A DNA stretch of 64,000 nucleotides from NCBI RefSeq assembly GCF_026544205.1, contig NZ_JALNUI010000016.1, positions 29,220-93,219 of the forward strand, given 5' to 3'. Below, piece by piece: positions 43,701 through 53,965 of the stretch. Source of the DNA: Curtobacterium sp. GC_Cur_3 (GTDB lineage: Bacteria; Actinomycetota; Actinomycetes; Actinomycetales; Microbacteriaceae). The notes beneath the pieces were generated by a model that had not been told where the DNA came from, did not search any database, and was given only the letters and a program-made list of their open reading frames with translations. Both the position numbers and the translations under genes were made by a program. Position 1 is the stretch's first letter. Each line of letters begins with the position of its first letter.

Positions 43701-45197
43701 TCAGTTGATGCAGACGCCGTCCTTGCCGTAGCTCTTGACGTCGGTCGACGACGGCGCGGGCTCGGAGGACTGCGACTCGGCCGGTGCCGGTTCCGCGGCG
43801 GGTGCCGAGCTCTCCGCGGGGGCGGGCGCGGGTGCCTCCGCGACCGGCTGGACGGTCTTGCCGTCCGTACCGAGGACGAGCTGGACACCGGTGACCGTCG
43901 TGGAGCGCACGGCGACCGCCCCGGGCACGACCGCGGCGACGGCCTTCGCCTGCGCCTCCATGCCCGACGGGTACCGCACCAGGGTCGTCTTCGTGGTGTC
44001 CGACGAACCGGGCGCCCCGACCTGGAAGCCGCGGGCGCTCAGCACGCCCCCGGCGTTCGTCGCCGCACCGGTGACCCCGCTGCCGTTCAGCACGGTGACC
44101 GTCGTGGACGCGGGCTGCGCGGCGGCGGCCTTGGTGTAGGCCTCCGGCTCACCGACGAGGCCCTGCACGAAGGCGGGGAGTCCGACGGTGTCGACCTCGA
44201 CGATGGAGAGCGCGTAGCCGTTCGGGTAGATGGTCGGGGTACCGAGCGTCGGGATGGTGGCGGACTGGATGGCGGCCGGCCGGAGGTTCCGCAGCTTGGA
44301 GGCGAGCGAGATGAGGTCGGTGTCGGTCTGGATGGACCCACCGACGGCACCGAGGATGTTCCCCATCTTCACCGGGTTGAGCAGCGTGCCGGCGGAGAGG
44401 ACCTTGCGGGCCTCCTGGGACAGGAAGTACTGCTGGCGGACGCTCCGGTCGAGGTCGCCGTTCGGCAGGCCCTTGCGCTGCCGGACGAAGGACAGCGCCT
44501 GCTTGGCGTCGAGCGTGGACACCCCCTGGGGCAGGTCGACGCCGGAGTCCTTGTCCTTCGCCGCCTGGTTGAGGCAGACCTGCACCGGGCCGAGCTCCTT
44601 GACCACCTGGTAGAAGCCGAGCAGCGAGACCCGCACGTAGTGGTCGATCGTCAGGCCGCTGAGGTCCTGGATCGTCTGGATGAGCAGCTTCGCCCCGCCG
44701 GTGTCGCCGCCGCCGTTCAACGTGCCGTAGTGGAACGCGCTGTTGAGCTTGCCCTTGCCGACGCCCGGGATGTCCACGTACGAGTCACGCGGGAACGACA
44801 TCATCGTCGCCTGGGTGCCGTCGGCGTTGAGGTGCAGGACGATCATCGTGTCGGTGTTGGTCGCGCCGCCGTCCGACTCCGTGCTGAGCTCTGCCATCTG
44901 CTCCGGCGTCGCGTTGTCCGGCCGGTGGTCGTCGCCGACGAGCAGGATGTTCTGCGCGGTGCCGTCCACGTCGTCCTTGGCGGGCGTGTTCCCGGCGATC
45001 GCGTCGATCCGCGTGACCCCGCCCGACAGCCGGTTGTAGGCGTACGCCGCGTACCCGCCGCTGAGCAGCAGCGCCATGGTCAGCACACCCGCGACGGCGG
45101 GGAAGACCACACCGACGCCACGCTTTTGGCGGCCGTGGCGGGGCGGCACGGCGCCACCTCGGCGGCGCTCGGTCGTCTCTCGGGGTTCGCTGGTCAC
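43701..45197 (-). CDS. LCP family cell-wall glycopolymer ligase with LytR_C domain
   Basis: 498 aa. A cytosolic basic N-terminus and one membrane anchor (about 32-52) precede the LytR-CpsA-Psr catalytic domain (about 85-280). MMSFPRDSYVDIPGVGKGKLN and the Arg-rich SFVRQRKGLPNGDLDRSVRQQ carry the residues that bind the polyprenyl-phosphate donor. A LytR_C domain (about 365-455, TVTVLNGSGVTGAATNAGG) and an Ala/Pro/Glu tail follow. It links arabinogalactan-like or other glycopolymers to peptidoglycan. GTG start at 45197. Another LCP gene lies at 48653. Confidence 0.94.
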   Translation of the reverse strand: MTSEPRETTERRRGGAVPPRHGRQKRGVGVVFPAVAGVLTMALLLSGGYAAYAYNRLSGGVTRIDAIAGNTPAKDDVDGTAQNILLVGDDHRPDNATPEQMAELSTESDGGATNTDTMIVLHLNADGTQATMMSFPRDSYVDIPGVGKGKLNSAFHYGTLNGGGDTGGAKLLIQTIQDLSGLTIDHYVRVSLLGFYQVVKELGPVQVCLNQAAKDKDSGVDLPQGVSTLDAKQALSFVRQRKGLPNGDLDRSVRQQYFLSQEARKVLSAGTLLNPVKMGNILGAVGGSIQTDTDLISLASKLRNLRPAAIQSATIPTLGTPTIYPNGYALSIVEVDTVGLPAFVQGLVGEPEAYTKAAAAQPASTTVTVLNGSGVTGAATNAGGVLSARGFQVGAPGSSDTTKTTLVRYPSGMEAQAKAVAAVVPGAVAVRSTTVTGVQLVLGTDGKTVQPVAEAPAPAPAESSAPAAEPAPAESQSSEPAPSSTDVKSYGKDGVCIN

Positions 45198-45279
45198 TGC
45201 AGCACGATAACCGGTGACCGTGTGGCGAGTGTGGGATCCGCCTGCGAAGCACTCCGGGGTCGGCGCAGGACCGCGGTCG

Positions 45280-45930
45280 TCAGTCGCGCGTCGGGAGCAG
45301 GTGCACGGCCTCCATCGCGAGCTCCGCCGCGATCGGGTCCTTCGCGCTCACCGCGGCCCTGAGCTTCGCCAGCTCGGGCAGGATGACCGCGGCCGGCACG
45401 AGTTCGGCGAGCTCGGGCACGCGCAGCTTGAACGCGAGCCCGTCCGTCGTGGAACGGCACAGCTGCGCGAGCGACGGGTTGCCGCAGGCGTCGGCCCACA
45501 TGGCGTAGATGTCCGTGCCGTTCTGGGCGACCGCGCCGATCTCGTCCTTGCCGATCCGCGTCGTGACGTCGTCGAGCATCGCCACGATCTTCTTCCGCTC
45601 GCCGTCGGTGAAGCGCGGCACCGCCAGCCGGACCACGCCGCCGTAGATCACGCCGAGGGTGCGGTACGCGTCGAGCAGCTCGGCCGAGGTGGGTGCCGCG
45701 ACCCGCGTGTACCGGTTCGGCGCCATCTCGATCAGGCCCGCACGGGCGAGTTCGGCGAGTGCTTCGCGGATCGGGGTCCGGGAGACGCCGAGCCAGGCGA
45801 TCAGGTCGTCGTCGTTGAGCCGCTCCCCCGGCTCGAGCGTGCCGTCCATGATCGCGTCGCGGATCTTGTCCTGCACGGTGTCTCGGAGGAGCTTGCGCTC
45901 GGCTGCTGGCTGCGTCGAGGGAACTGGCAT
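45280..45930 (-). CDS. GntR family regulator, FadR/FCD type
   Basis: 216 aa. Winged helix (about 12-75; DTVQDKIRDAIMDGTLEPGE then LGVSRTPIREALAELARAGLIE) is followed by the helical FCD ligand domain. FCD proteins sense organic acids, often with a metal held by Asp and His residues, but the usual His cluster is weak here. No catabolic genes adjoin it, and the MMPL gene downstream is separated by only 12 bases on the opposite side, so its target is not evident. Confidence 0.88.
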   Translation of the reverse strand: MPVPSTQPAAERKLLRDTVQDKIRDAIMDGTLEPGERLNDDDLIAWLGVSRTPIREALAELARAGLIEMAPNRYTRVAAPTSAELLDAYRTLGVIYGGVVRLAVPRFTDGERKKIVAMLDDVTTRIGKDEIGAVAQNGTDIYAMWADACGNPSLAQLCRSTTDGLAFKLRVPELAELVPAAVILPELAKLRAAVSAKDPIAAELAMEAVHLLPTRD

Positions 45931-45942
45931 GGTCTCAGCGTG

Positions 45943-48090
45943 TCACATGTCACCCGGTCGGCGCGAGAGGCGCGATGGCCACCACGCGTGCCGGCCGAGG
46001 TCGTGGATGACCGCCGGCACGAGCAGTGACCGGACCACCACCGTGTCGAGCAGCACACCGAACGCGACCACGAACGCGATCTGCACGAGGAACAGGATCG
46101 GGATCACCCCGAGGGCGGCGAAGGTCGCGGCGAGCACCACCCCGGCCGAGGTGATGACACCACCGGTGACGCCGAGCCCCCGCAGGACGCCCTCGCGCGG
46201 GCCGGAGCGCAGGGACTCCTCGCGGACCCGGGTCATGAGGAAGATGTTGTAGTCGACCCCGAGCGCCACCAGGAACACGAACGAGTACAGCGGCACGGCC
46301 GGGTCGGCCCCCGGGAAGTGGAAGACGTGGTCGAACACGAGCGCCCCGACCCCGAGCGCCGCGGCGAAGGACACGATCACGCTGCCGATGAGCACGAGCG
46401 GTGCCACCACGCTCCGGAGCAGCAGCATCAGGATGAGCAGGATGACGACCAGGACGACGGGGATGATCAGCGTGCGGTCCCGGATGCCGGTGTCGTTCGT
46501 GTCGATCGCCGTCGCCGTCACACCCCCGACCAGTGCTCCCGGGTCCACCCGTTCGACGGCGGTGCGGAGCTCGCGCACGGTCTGCTCGGCGGCCGGGGAG
46601 TCCGCCGCGTCCGTCAGCGTCGCCTGCAGGAGCACCTGCCCGTCGGACACGGTCGGACGGGCATCCGCACCCGGTGCCGCGCTGCCCTGGGTCTGGTCGC
46701 CCTGGGCCTCGTCACCCACCGGCACCGTGCCCGTCGGCGAGTCCTTCGCCACCGCGACCACGTCGTCGACACCGCGCACGCCGTCGACCGCCGCCGCGAG
46801 GTCGTCGAGCCGGTCCACGTCGCCGAGGACCTGCGCCGGACTGCCGGACCCGGCGGGGAAGTGGTCCGCCAGCACGGCCTGACCGTCACGCGCCTGGGAC
46901 TGCCCGATCACCAGGTCGCTCTGCGGGACCCCGTCCGCCCGGAGCCCGAACAGGCCGGCGCCCATCGCCAGCAGCCCGACGGTGCAGACGATCCACACGA
47001 CCCGCGACCGCCGTGCGACGAGGCGACCGACCCGCGCCCAGAGCCCGCGCGCGTCCGGCCCGGTGACGACGGGGTGGTCACTGCCGAACGTCGGTCGGAG
47101 CGGCCAGAACGCGGCCCTGCGGAACGCGAGCAGGAGCGCCGGCAGCAGCGTCAGCGCCGCGAGCACGCTGAACGCGACACCGATCGCGGCGACCGGCCCG
47201 AGCGCCTTGTTCGAGTTGAGGTCGGAGAGCAGCAGGCAGAGCACACCGACGATCACGGTGCCCCCGGATGCCAGGATCGGCTCGAGGCTGCCGCGGAGCG
47301 CCGCCCGCGTCGCGTCCCACCCAGTGCGGTGGTCGCGGAGCGCCTCCCGGTACCGGGACGTGTAGAGGAGCGCGTAGTCCGTCGCGGCACCGATGACGAG
47401 GATCGACAGGATGCCCTGCACCTGGCCGTTGACCGTGACGACGCCGGCCTTGGCGAGCGCCCACACGACGAGGATCGACGCGGTCAGGGCGAACGTCGCG
47501 GTCCCGAGCACCAGGAAGGGCAGGAGCGGCGAGCGGTAGACGACGACCAGGATGACGAACACCGCGGCCAGGGCGACGCCGAGCAGGATGCCGTCGATGC
47601 CGGCGAAGGCCTCGGTGAGGTCGGCGGTGAACCCGGCCGGACCGGTGACGTACCCGCGCACACCGTCCGGCAGCGCGTCGTCCACGGTCGTCCGGATCGC
47701 CGCGACCGCGGTCCCGGTGTCGGCGGCACTCGTCAGGGTGGCGACGATCTCCACGGCGTCCCCGTCGGCGCTCGGGATCGGCGGGCTGACCGCGTCGACG
47801 TCGGAGCGGTCGGTGAGCCGGTCGACCAGGGTCGCCGCTGCGGCGGAGTCACCGTCCCGCAGCCCGCCGTCGCGCTCGAGCACGATGACGGCGGGGGCGC
47901 CCGTCTCGTCGCGGAAGGCCGCGGCGCGGTCCTGCACGGCCGTCGCGTCCGCCGACGCCGGCAGGAACGAGGTCTGGTCGTTCGTGGACACCTCGGAGAC
48001 ACGGCCGAAGAAGGGGCCGCCGATCGCGGCGACGACGAGCCAGACGACGATGACGACGGCGGGGACCACGATGCGGAGGAAGCGGGACAC
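45943..48090 (-). CDS. MMPL family RND-type transporter
   Basis: 715 aa, 12 membrane helices in two halves, each with a periplasmic loop (about 40-180 and 395-530). The MMPL proton-relay motifs are present in both halves: GAATDYALLYTSRYREAL and ALGVDYNIFLMTRVREE. Such proteins export lipids, siderophores or drugs. The GTG at 48090 is chosen (SRFLRIVVPAVVIVVWL follows). Divergent from a MarR gene whose operator-like palindrome sits between them, so expression is probably induced by a MarR ligand. Confidence 0.92.
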   Translation of the reverse strand: MSRFLRIVVPAVVIVVWLVVAAIGGPFFGRVSEVSTNDQTSFLPASADATAVQDRAAAFRDETGAPAVIVLERDGGLRDGDSAAAATLVDRLTDRSDVDAVSPPIPSADGDAVEIVATLTSAADTGTAVAAIRTTVDDALPDGVRGYVTGPAGFTADLTEAFAGIDGILLGVALAAVFVILVVVYRSPLLPFLVLGTATFALTASILVVWALAKAGVVTVNGQVQGILSILVIGAATDYALLYTSRYREALRDHRTGWDATRAALRGSLEPILASGGTVIVGVLCLLLSDLNSNKALGPVAAIGVAFSVLAALTLLPALLLAFRRAAFWPLRPTFGSDHPVVTGPDARGLWARVGRLVARRSRVVWIVCTVGLLAMGAGLFGLRADGVPQSDLVIGQSQARDGQAVLADHFPAGSGSPAQVLGDVDRLDDLAAAVDGVRGVDDVVAVAKDSPTGTVPVGDEAQGDQTQGSAAPGADARPTVSDGQVLLQATLTDAADSPAAEQTVRELRTAVERVDPGALVGGVTATAIDTNDTGIRDRTLIIPVVLVVILLILMLLLRSVVAPLVLIGSVIVSFAAALGVGALVFDHVFHFPGADPAVPLYSFVFLVALGVDYNIFLMTRVREESLRSGPREGVLRGLGVTGGVITSAGVVLAATFAALGVIPILFLVQIAFVVAFGVLLDTVVVRSLLVPAVIHDLGRHAWWPSRLSRRPGDM

Positions 48091-48111
48091 GTCGGCGAGC
48101 GTACACCGGTC

Positions 48112-48125
48112 GTCAGCATGCTGAC
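48112..48125. promoter_or_regulatory. MarR operator candidate
   Basis: GTCAGCATGCTGAC is a perfect 14-bp palindrome between the divergent MMPL and MarR start codons (22 bases from the transporter start). MarR proteins bind such palindromes and repress both genes. Confidence 0.8.
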
Positions 48126-48175
48126 TACTTCGTGGTGGTCGGAGGTCGTCGAGGACCCGACCGTAGACTTGCCCC

Positions 48176-48574
48176 ATGGACGACGCCTCCGCCGAGTGGC
48201 CCCTCGGGCGGCTGCTCGCCGCGGCGGCCAGGTCCGTCGAACGGGACTGGGACGAACGGCTCCGGGCGATCGGCCTGCAGCACGCGGCGCTGATCGCGAT
48301 CGACATCCTCATCAGGACCGGCCCCACCGGTGCGGACACCCTCGCCCGCGCGGCGCGGGTCCAGCCCCAGACGATGTCGCGCACCCTCGAGCGGCTCGAG
48401 CGCGACGGGATGGTCGAACGCGCCGAGCACCCGGACGACCGGCGCCGGCGGATCGTCACCGTGACGGACCACGGCCGGGAGATGTGGGACATCGCCAGGC
48501 ACATCGAGCGCGAGGTCCTGCCCGACGACCCGCAGCTCCGCGCAGCCCTGGGCCGGATCCTCCACAGGCCCTGA
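48176..48574 (+). CDS. MarR family regulator
   Basis: 132 aa. The winged helix-turn-helix (about 52-105; TLARAARVQPQTMSRTLERLER, AEHPDDRRRRIVTVTDHGRE) is typical. It is slightly short at the dimerisation N-terminus. Divergent from the MMPL transporter, with a palindromic operator between; it probably represses the exporter until a phenolic or other ligand binds. Confidence 0.93.
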   Translation: MDDASAEWPLGRLLAAAARSVERDWDERLRAIGLQHAALIAIDILIRTGPTGADTLARAARVQPQTMSRTLERLERDGMVERAEHPDDRRRRIVTVTDHGREMWDIARHIEREVLPDDPQLRAALGRILHRP

Positions 48575-48652
48575 CCGCATCACCATTGAAATACCACATG
48601 CGATAGACTGGATCGTGTCGGCATCCCTGTCGGCCCGATCCCAGGAGCCCGC

Positions 48653-49684
48653 ATGTCCGGCCGCCGTTCTGCACGCCCCCGCCGTTCTGCACGACCGCGC
48701 CGTCGCCGCCCGTTCCTCGTCGCGCTCGTCGCCACCGTCGGGTCCCTCGTCGGGATCGCCGGCGTCATCGCCGTCGTCGCGAGCATCTTCATCGGCGGCC
48801 TCGCCCGGAGCTACGACCACGAGACCGAGACCATCGCGGACGCCTTCCCCGAGGGTGCACGTCCGGTCGCCACCGCCGGTGCGGAGAACGTCCTGCTCAT
48901 CGGGTCCGACTCGCGAGCCGGCTCCGCAGTCGACGACGGCGCCCGCGGAGGCCGCGCCGACACGCTGATGCTCGCCCACGTTCCGGCCGACCGGAAGGCC
49001 GTGTACCTGATGTCGATCATGCGTGACTCGTGGGTGGACGTCCCCGGGCACGGCACCGCGAAGATCAACGCCGCGTACGCCTGGGGCGGCATCCCCCTCA
49101 CGGTGCAGACCGTCGAGCAGCTCCTCGACATCCGGATCGACCACGTCGCCGAGATCGACTTCGCCGGGTTCACCGGCATGACCGACGCGCTCGGGGGCGT
49201 CACCGTCGACTCCCCGCAGGCCTTCACGACGAGCCCGCCGGACGAGCACCGGATCGTCGCCGGTCCGAACCACCTCGACGGCGAGCAGGCGCTGGCGTTC
49301 GTCCGCACGCGGTACGCCTTCGCCGACGCCGACCACACCCGGGTGCGCAACCAGCAGGCGTTCATGCGCGGCATCGTCGACGGGCTCCTGTCGAAGGACA
49401 CCGCGACGAACCCGGGCCGGATCCAGGACTTCGTCAGTGCGACGAGCAAGTACCTCGCCGTCGACCCCGGCCTGACGTTCCGCACGCTGGTCGACCTCGG
49501 CTGGTCCCTCCGCGACGTCCGCGCCGACGACCTCCACACGTTCACGATGCCGACTGCTGGCGGTGGGACCTCCCCCGACGGCCAGTCCTACGTCGCCGTC
49601 AACACCGGCGCCGTGCAGACGCTGAGCGCGTCCCTGCGGTCGGATGACCTCGAGCGCTGGCTCGCGCACAACCCGCACGACTGA
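48653..49684 (+). CDS. LCP family protein (second LytR-CpsA-Psr)
   Basis: 343 aa. A very basic N-terminus (RRSARPRRSARPRRRR), a membrane anchor (about 21-48), then the LCP domain (about 78-300): MSIMRDSWVDVPGHGTAKINA, LDGEQALAFVRTRYAFADAD and HTRVRNQQAFMRG give the conserved Arg residues and phosphate-binding site. There is no LytR_C domain. AGGAG precedes the ATG at 48653. It may attach a different wall polymer from the LCP enzyme at 43701. Confidence 0.93.
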   Translation: MSGRRSARPRRSARPRRRRPFLVALVATVGSLVGIAGVIAVVASIFIGGLARSYDHETETIADAFPEGARPVATAGAENVLLIGSDSRAGSAVDDGARGGRADTLMLAHVPADRKAVYLMSIMRDSWVDVPGHGTAKINAAYAWGGIPLTVQTVEQLLDIRIDHVAEIDFAGFTGMTDALGGVTVDSPQAFTTSPPDEHRIVAGPNHLDGEQALAFVRTRYAFADADHTRVRNQQAFMRGIVDGLLSKDTATNPGRIQDFVSATSKYLAVDPGLTFRTLVDLGWSLRDVRADDLHTFTMPTAGGGTSPDGQSYVAVNTGAVQTLSASLRSDDLERWLAHNPHD

Positions 49685-49703
49685 CCAGCCACCCCCGGAC
49701 GCA

Positions 49704-49767
49704 GAACACCGGTGTCCGTGCGTCCCGCCGCGACTCTTCGCAGCGTGGAGCACGAACACCGGTGTTC
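49704..49767. repeat. family E repeat pair, GAACACCGGTGTTC palindrome
   Basis: GAACACCGGTGTCC at 49704-49717 and the perfect palindrome GAACACCGGTGTTC at 49754-49767 are direct repeats 50 bp apart, in the 115-base gap between convergent genes. The first is also the core of a longer hairpin, 49697-49725. They may act as terminators for both genes. Confidence 0.65.
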
Positions 49768-49799
49768 CGCAGCCTCAACGGGCCGCCGATCGACCTGGA

Positions 49800-50732
<933 letters not shown>

Positions 50733-50777
50733 TCATGCGAGTTCCCTGGCAATGCGGCCGGGTGGCCCCCAGGCGCA

Positions 50778-50813
50778 CTGGAGGCGCGTGACGGCGCCGC
50801 CACGAGCCTCCAG
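50778..50813. terminator. 36-bp palindrome with two mismatches, terminator (family B)
   Basis: CTGGAGGCGCGTG and its near complement flank GGCGCC; the left arm differs from the right at two positions. It lies 40 bases past the rlmC stop. The right half is almost the same as the palindrome at 22981-23012. Confidence 0.8.
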
Positions 50814-50853
50814 GCCGTACCGGGGTCGCGACCAGGGCGCGGTCAGCGACCGG

Positions 50854-52005
50854 TCAGACGCGCGTCAGGAGGGTCACGGCTTCGAGGTGGCCGGTCTGCG
50901 GGAACATGTCGAGGACGCGAGCGCGGCGGAGCCGCAGCGACGGCATCCGGGCGAGGTCCTTCGCGAGCGTCACCGGGTTGCAGCTCGAGTAGACGACGTG
51001 CTGGACGTCGGAAGCCTCGAGCCAGTCGGCCAGCGCCGGGCCGATCCCCCGCCGCGGTGGGTTGACGACCACGAGTTCCGGCGTCTGCTCGGGACGCGAC
51101 CGCAGCGCGTGCTCGGTCGCGTCGTCGGCGGCGAACCGGAGGTCGACGAGGCCGGCCTCACGCGCGGACTGCTTGGCGGACCGGATGGCCTCGGCGCTCG
51201 TCTCGATCCCCGTGACCGCGCGACCGGGACGGGCGGCGTGCAGGGCGAACCCGCCGACACCGCAGTAGAGGTCCCACATCGAGGCCGGGCCCACCTCGTC
51301 GATCCACGCCGACGCCTGGGCGTAGAGGGCGGCGGCGACGGTGGTGTTCGTCTGGAAGAAGCTCTGCGGGCGCAGGTGCATCGTCACGGAGCCGAGGCGC
51401 ATCGGCAGGGTCTCCTGCTCGGTGAGGACGACCTCGCGCTCGCCCTCGGTGACGGCCTTGTGCTCGGGCAACAGGTTCGCGGTCACGACGACGGCGGTCG
51501 GCAGCGCCAGCAGCAGGTCGCCGAGCCGGGACCGCAGCCGGGCGAGCTGCCCTTCGGAGCGGAGCACGAAGCGCACCATGAGCTCGCCGTCGGGGGACTC
51601 CGTGACGAGCACGTACTTCAGCTCGCCGCGGCGGGCCACGACGTCGTACGGGATCAGCCCGGCGGACGTGACGAAGTCGGCGAGGACCGGGAGTGCCTGC
51701 TGGATCCCCGGCGTGCAGATGCCGCAGTGCCGGATGTCGACCCCGCGCTGCCGGTGGTCGAGGATGCCGATCGTGGGGTGCTCGGCCGAGCCGCCGACGA
51801 CCATCTTGGCGCGGTTGCGGTAGGCGGACTCGGGGCTGGTGATCGCCGGCGACCAGGTGACGGAGCCCGGGCCGCCCGCCGCCTCGACGGCGTCGTGCAG
51901 GAGCTCGCGGGTGCGGAGTTCCTTGTCGAGGACCTGGTCGGCGTACGGCTGCCCCATGAGCGTGCACGAGTGGCACACCCCGCGGTCGAAGTAGTCGCAC
52001 TGCAT
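50854..52005 (-). CDS. rlmC: 23S rRNA (uracil-5-)-methyltransferase RlmC
   Basis: 383 aa. Cys residues for a [4Fe-4S] cluster appear in MQCDYFDRGVCHSC and again in HCGIC; SAM binds at DLYCGVGGFAL; the catalytic nucleophile is in YSSCNPVTLAKDL. The MQCDYF start and lack of a TRAM domain fit RlmC (RumB), which makes m5U747 in 23S rRNA, rather than RlmD. The ATG at 52005 agrees with the family. A terminator palindrome follows. Confidence 0.9.
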   Translation of the reverse strand: MQCDYFDRGVCHSCTLMGQPYADQVLDKELRTRELLHDAVEAAGGPGSVTWSPAITSPESAYRNRAKMVVGGSAEHPTIGILDHRQRGVDIRHCGICTPGIQQALPVLADFVTSAGLIPYDVVARRGELKYVLVTESPDGELMVRFVLRSEGQLARLRSRLGDLLLALPTAVVVTANLLPEHKAVTEGEREVVLTEQETLPMRLGSVTMHLRPQSFFQTNTTVAAALYAQASAWIDEVGPASMWDLYCGVGGFALHAARPGRAVTGIETSAEAIRSAKQSAREAGLVDLRFAADDATEHALRSRPEQTPELVVVNPPRRGIGPALADWLEASDVQHVVYSSCNPVTLAKDLARMPSLRLRRARVLDMFPQTGHLEAVTLLTRV

Positions 52006-52039
52006 GGCCGAGTCAGGATACGGCAGCGAGGGCCCGTCG

Positions 52040-52912
52040 TCAGCGGGCGGCGGTGTCCCGGGTGGTCGTGGCGACGCGGTACACCGAGGTCGTCGCCGTC
52101 AGGAAGAGCGTGGTGCCGTCGTCGCCGCCGAAGCAGAGGTTCGAGACCGTCTCCGGCACCGGGACCTCCCCGATGCGGGACCCGTCGGGCGCGAACACGA
52201 CGACACCACGGGCCGAGGACGACCACACGTTGCCGTCGACGTCCACGCGGATGCCGTCGGGCACGCCCTCGCCGGGCTCCAGGGTGGCGAACACCCGGCC
52301 GTTCTTCACCCGGGCACCGTCGACGTCGTAGGCCCGGATGACCGGGCGCTCGCCGTCCGAGCTCGCCAGGTACAGCACGCGCTCGGACGGGTCGAACGCC
52401 AGGCCGTTCGGCTCGTCGGCGTCGACCACCACGGGGCGCAGGTCCGATCCGTCGGGCGCGCAGCGGAACACCCAGTGGTCGCCGTACTCGCGCTCGCCGA
52501 GGTGGCCCTCGCGCGGCTGCGTGATGCCGTAGGCGGGGTCGGTGAACCAGATCGCGCCGTCGGTGGTGACGACGACGTCGTTCGGCGAGTTCAGCCGGAC
52601 GCCGTTCCACCCGTCGACCACCGCCGTCACGACGCCGTCCCGGTCGCGCTCGACCCGGCGGTTGCCGTGCGAGCACTGCACGACGCTGCCGTCGAGGTCG
52701 AGCGTGCGGCCGTTCGTGAACTCGACGCCCTCGGCGTACGCGTCGACCGCGCCTGTGTCGGCGTGCCACTGCAGGATGCGGTCGCCCGGGATGTCGGACC
52801 AGCGGAGCGTCCGCGACACCGGGATCCAGCACGGCCCCTCGGCCCAGGTGCTGCCGGTCGCGATGCGCTCGAGCGCGGCGGGGTCGGGGACGAGGTCGGT
52901 GATCGACGCCAT
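52040..52912 (-). CDS. SMP-30/gluconolactonase/LRE family protein
   Basis: 290 aa six-bladed beta-propeller. Ca-binding residues are visible as EGPCW, NSPNDVVV, EPNGLAFD and DGIRVD. It probably opens a sugar lactone such as gluconolactone. GGAG precedes the ATG at 52912. A glucose-dehydrogenase-like lipoprotein is encoded 2 kb further on (54809), so a gluconate-forming route is possible, though the genes are not in one operon. Confidence 0.93.
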   Translation of the reverse strand: MASITDLVPDPAALERIATGSTWAEGPCWIPVSRTLRWSDIPGDRILQWHADTGAVDAYAEGVEFTNGRTLDLDGSVVQCSHGNRRVERDRDGVVTAVVDGWNGVRLNSPNDVVVTTDGAIWFTDPAYGITQPREGHLGEREYGDHWVFRCAPDGSDLRPVVVDADEPNGLAFDPSERVLYLASSDGERPVIRAYDVDGARVKNGRVFATLEPGEGVPDGIRVDVDGNVWSSSARGVVVFAPDGSRIGEVPVPETVSNLCFGGDDGTTLFLTATTSVYRVATTTRDTAAR

Positions 52913-52971
52913 GGGTTCTCCTTCGAACACCACGAGCGTAGACGGCGGAGACGTCCTCAGCTGGGTCGTCC

Positions 52972-53862
52972 TCAGGCAGCGCTGTCGCTGCGGACGCGAC
53001 GGCGGTCCGCCGCTGCGGCCAGCACACCCGTGGGCTGCGGGTGACGGCGGACGGCCGCTCCCGCCAGGGCGCCACGGAGCAGGGCGCCGACCCTGCCGGA
53101 GCGGTCGTGGACACGGCCGTCGACGGCGATGCGGACAGCGCGGGCGACGATCGCCCCGTAGGTGGCGGGGACGCTCCGACCGGCGACGCGGACGGACACC
53201 GGGACGCCGCGGTGCTTCCGGGCGAACCAGACCGAGTCGTGCGCGCAGTCAGCCAGGGCGAGCGCGTCGTCGGCCGCTGGCGTCGGGACCGGGCGGGCGA
53301 TGACGACGGCTGGGTCCTGCACGACGACGGAGCCGGACTGACGGACCCGGAGGCACAGGTCGTACTCCAGGTGGTCGGCCGCGAGTTCCTCGTCCCAGCC
53401 CCCGATCTGCTGCCAGACGTCGGCGCGGACCACGGTGCCGGAGGTCGCGCAGGCGTCGACGTCACGGGGCACGAGTCCGGCGGCGCCCGCTGGGACGCGG
53501 ACGGCTCCGACAGGACCGAGCACGCCGACCGCGATCCCCACGCGAGGGTCCTCGAACAGCCGCACCAGGTCCTCGACGAGGCCGTCCGGGGCGACGTCGT
53601 GCTGGTCGAGGCGGACGACGGCCTCCGCGCCACGGTCGACGAGCAGCCGCATGCCGCGGTTCGCGGCCGCGCCCGCGCCGGTGCCGCGCGGGACCGGCAC
53701 CACGGCGGCGATGCCCCGCAGGACGCGCGCGACCGCCAGCATGTCCGACCCGGCGTCCACGACCACGACCACCTCGTGTACCTGGGGCGCGATCGACCTG
53801 ATCGTCGCGAGGAGACGCTCGAGGTCGGGACGTCGGACGACGATGCAGGCTGCGGTGTTCAC
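52972..53862 (-). CDS. glycosyltransferase family 2 protein
   Basis: 296 aa, GT-A fold. The UDP-sugar binding start VNTAACIVVRRPDLERLL is followed by VVVVDAGSDM and, in place of a DxD motif, VRLDQHDVA, which holds metal-binding Asp residues. Acceptor-side residues include WDEELAADHLEYDLCLR. The GTG at 53862 has GAGGAG upstream. It may decorate a cell-surface polymer, but no other polysaccharide genes adjoin. Confidence 0.85.
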   Translation of the reverse strand: MNTAACIVVRRPDLERLLATIRSIAPQVHEVVVVVDAGSDMLAVARVLRGIAAVVPVPRGTGAGAAANRGMRLLVDRGAEAVVRLDQHDVAPDGLVEDLVRLFEDPRVGIAVGVLGPVGAVRVPAGAAGLVPRDVDACATSGTVVRADVWQQIGGWDEELAADHLEYDLCLRVRQSGSVVVQDPAVVIARPVPTPAADDALALADCAHDSVWFARKHRGVPVSVRVAGRSVPATYGAIVARAVRIAVDGRVHDRSGRVGALLRGALAGAAVRRHPQPTGVLAAAADRRRVRSDSAA

Positions 53863-53965
53863 GGGTGCTCCTCGAGGGCGACGTATGTGAAATACATCCT
53901 GTCCGCCCGCGCTGCACGGGGGAACCCCCAGTACGGGGACGTGCGGGGACCGCACGTCCCACCCG

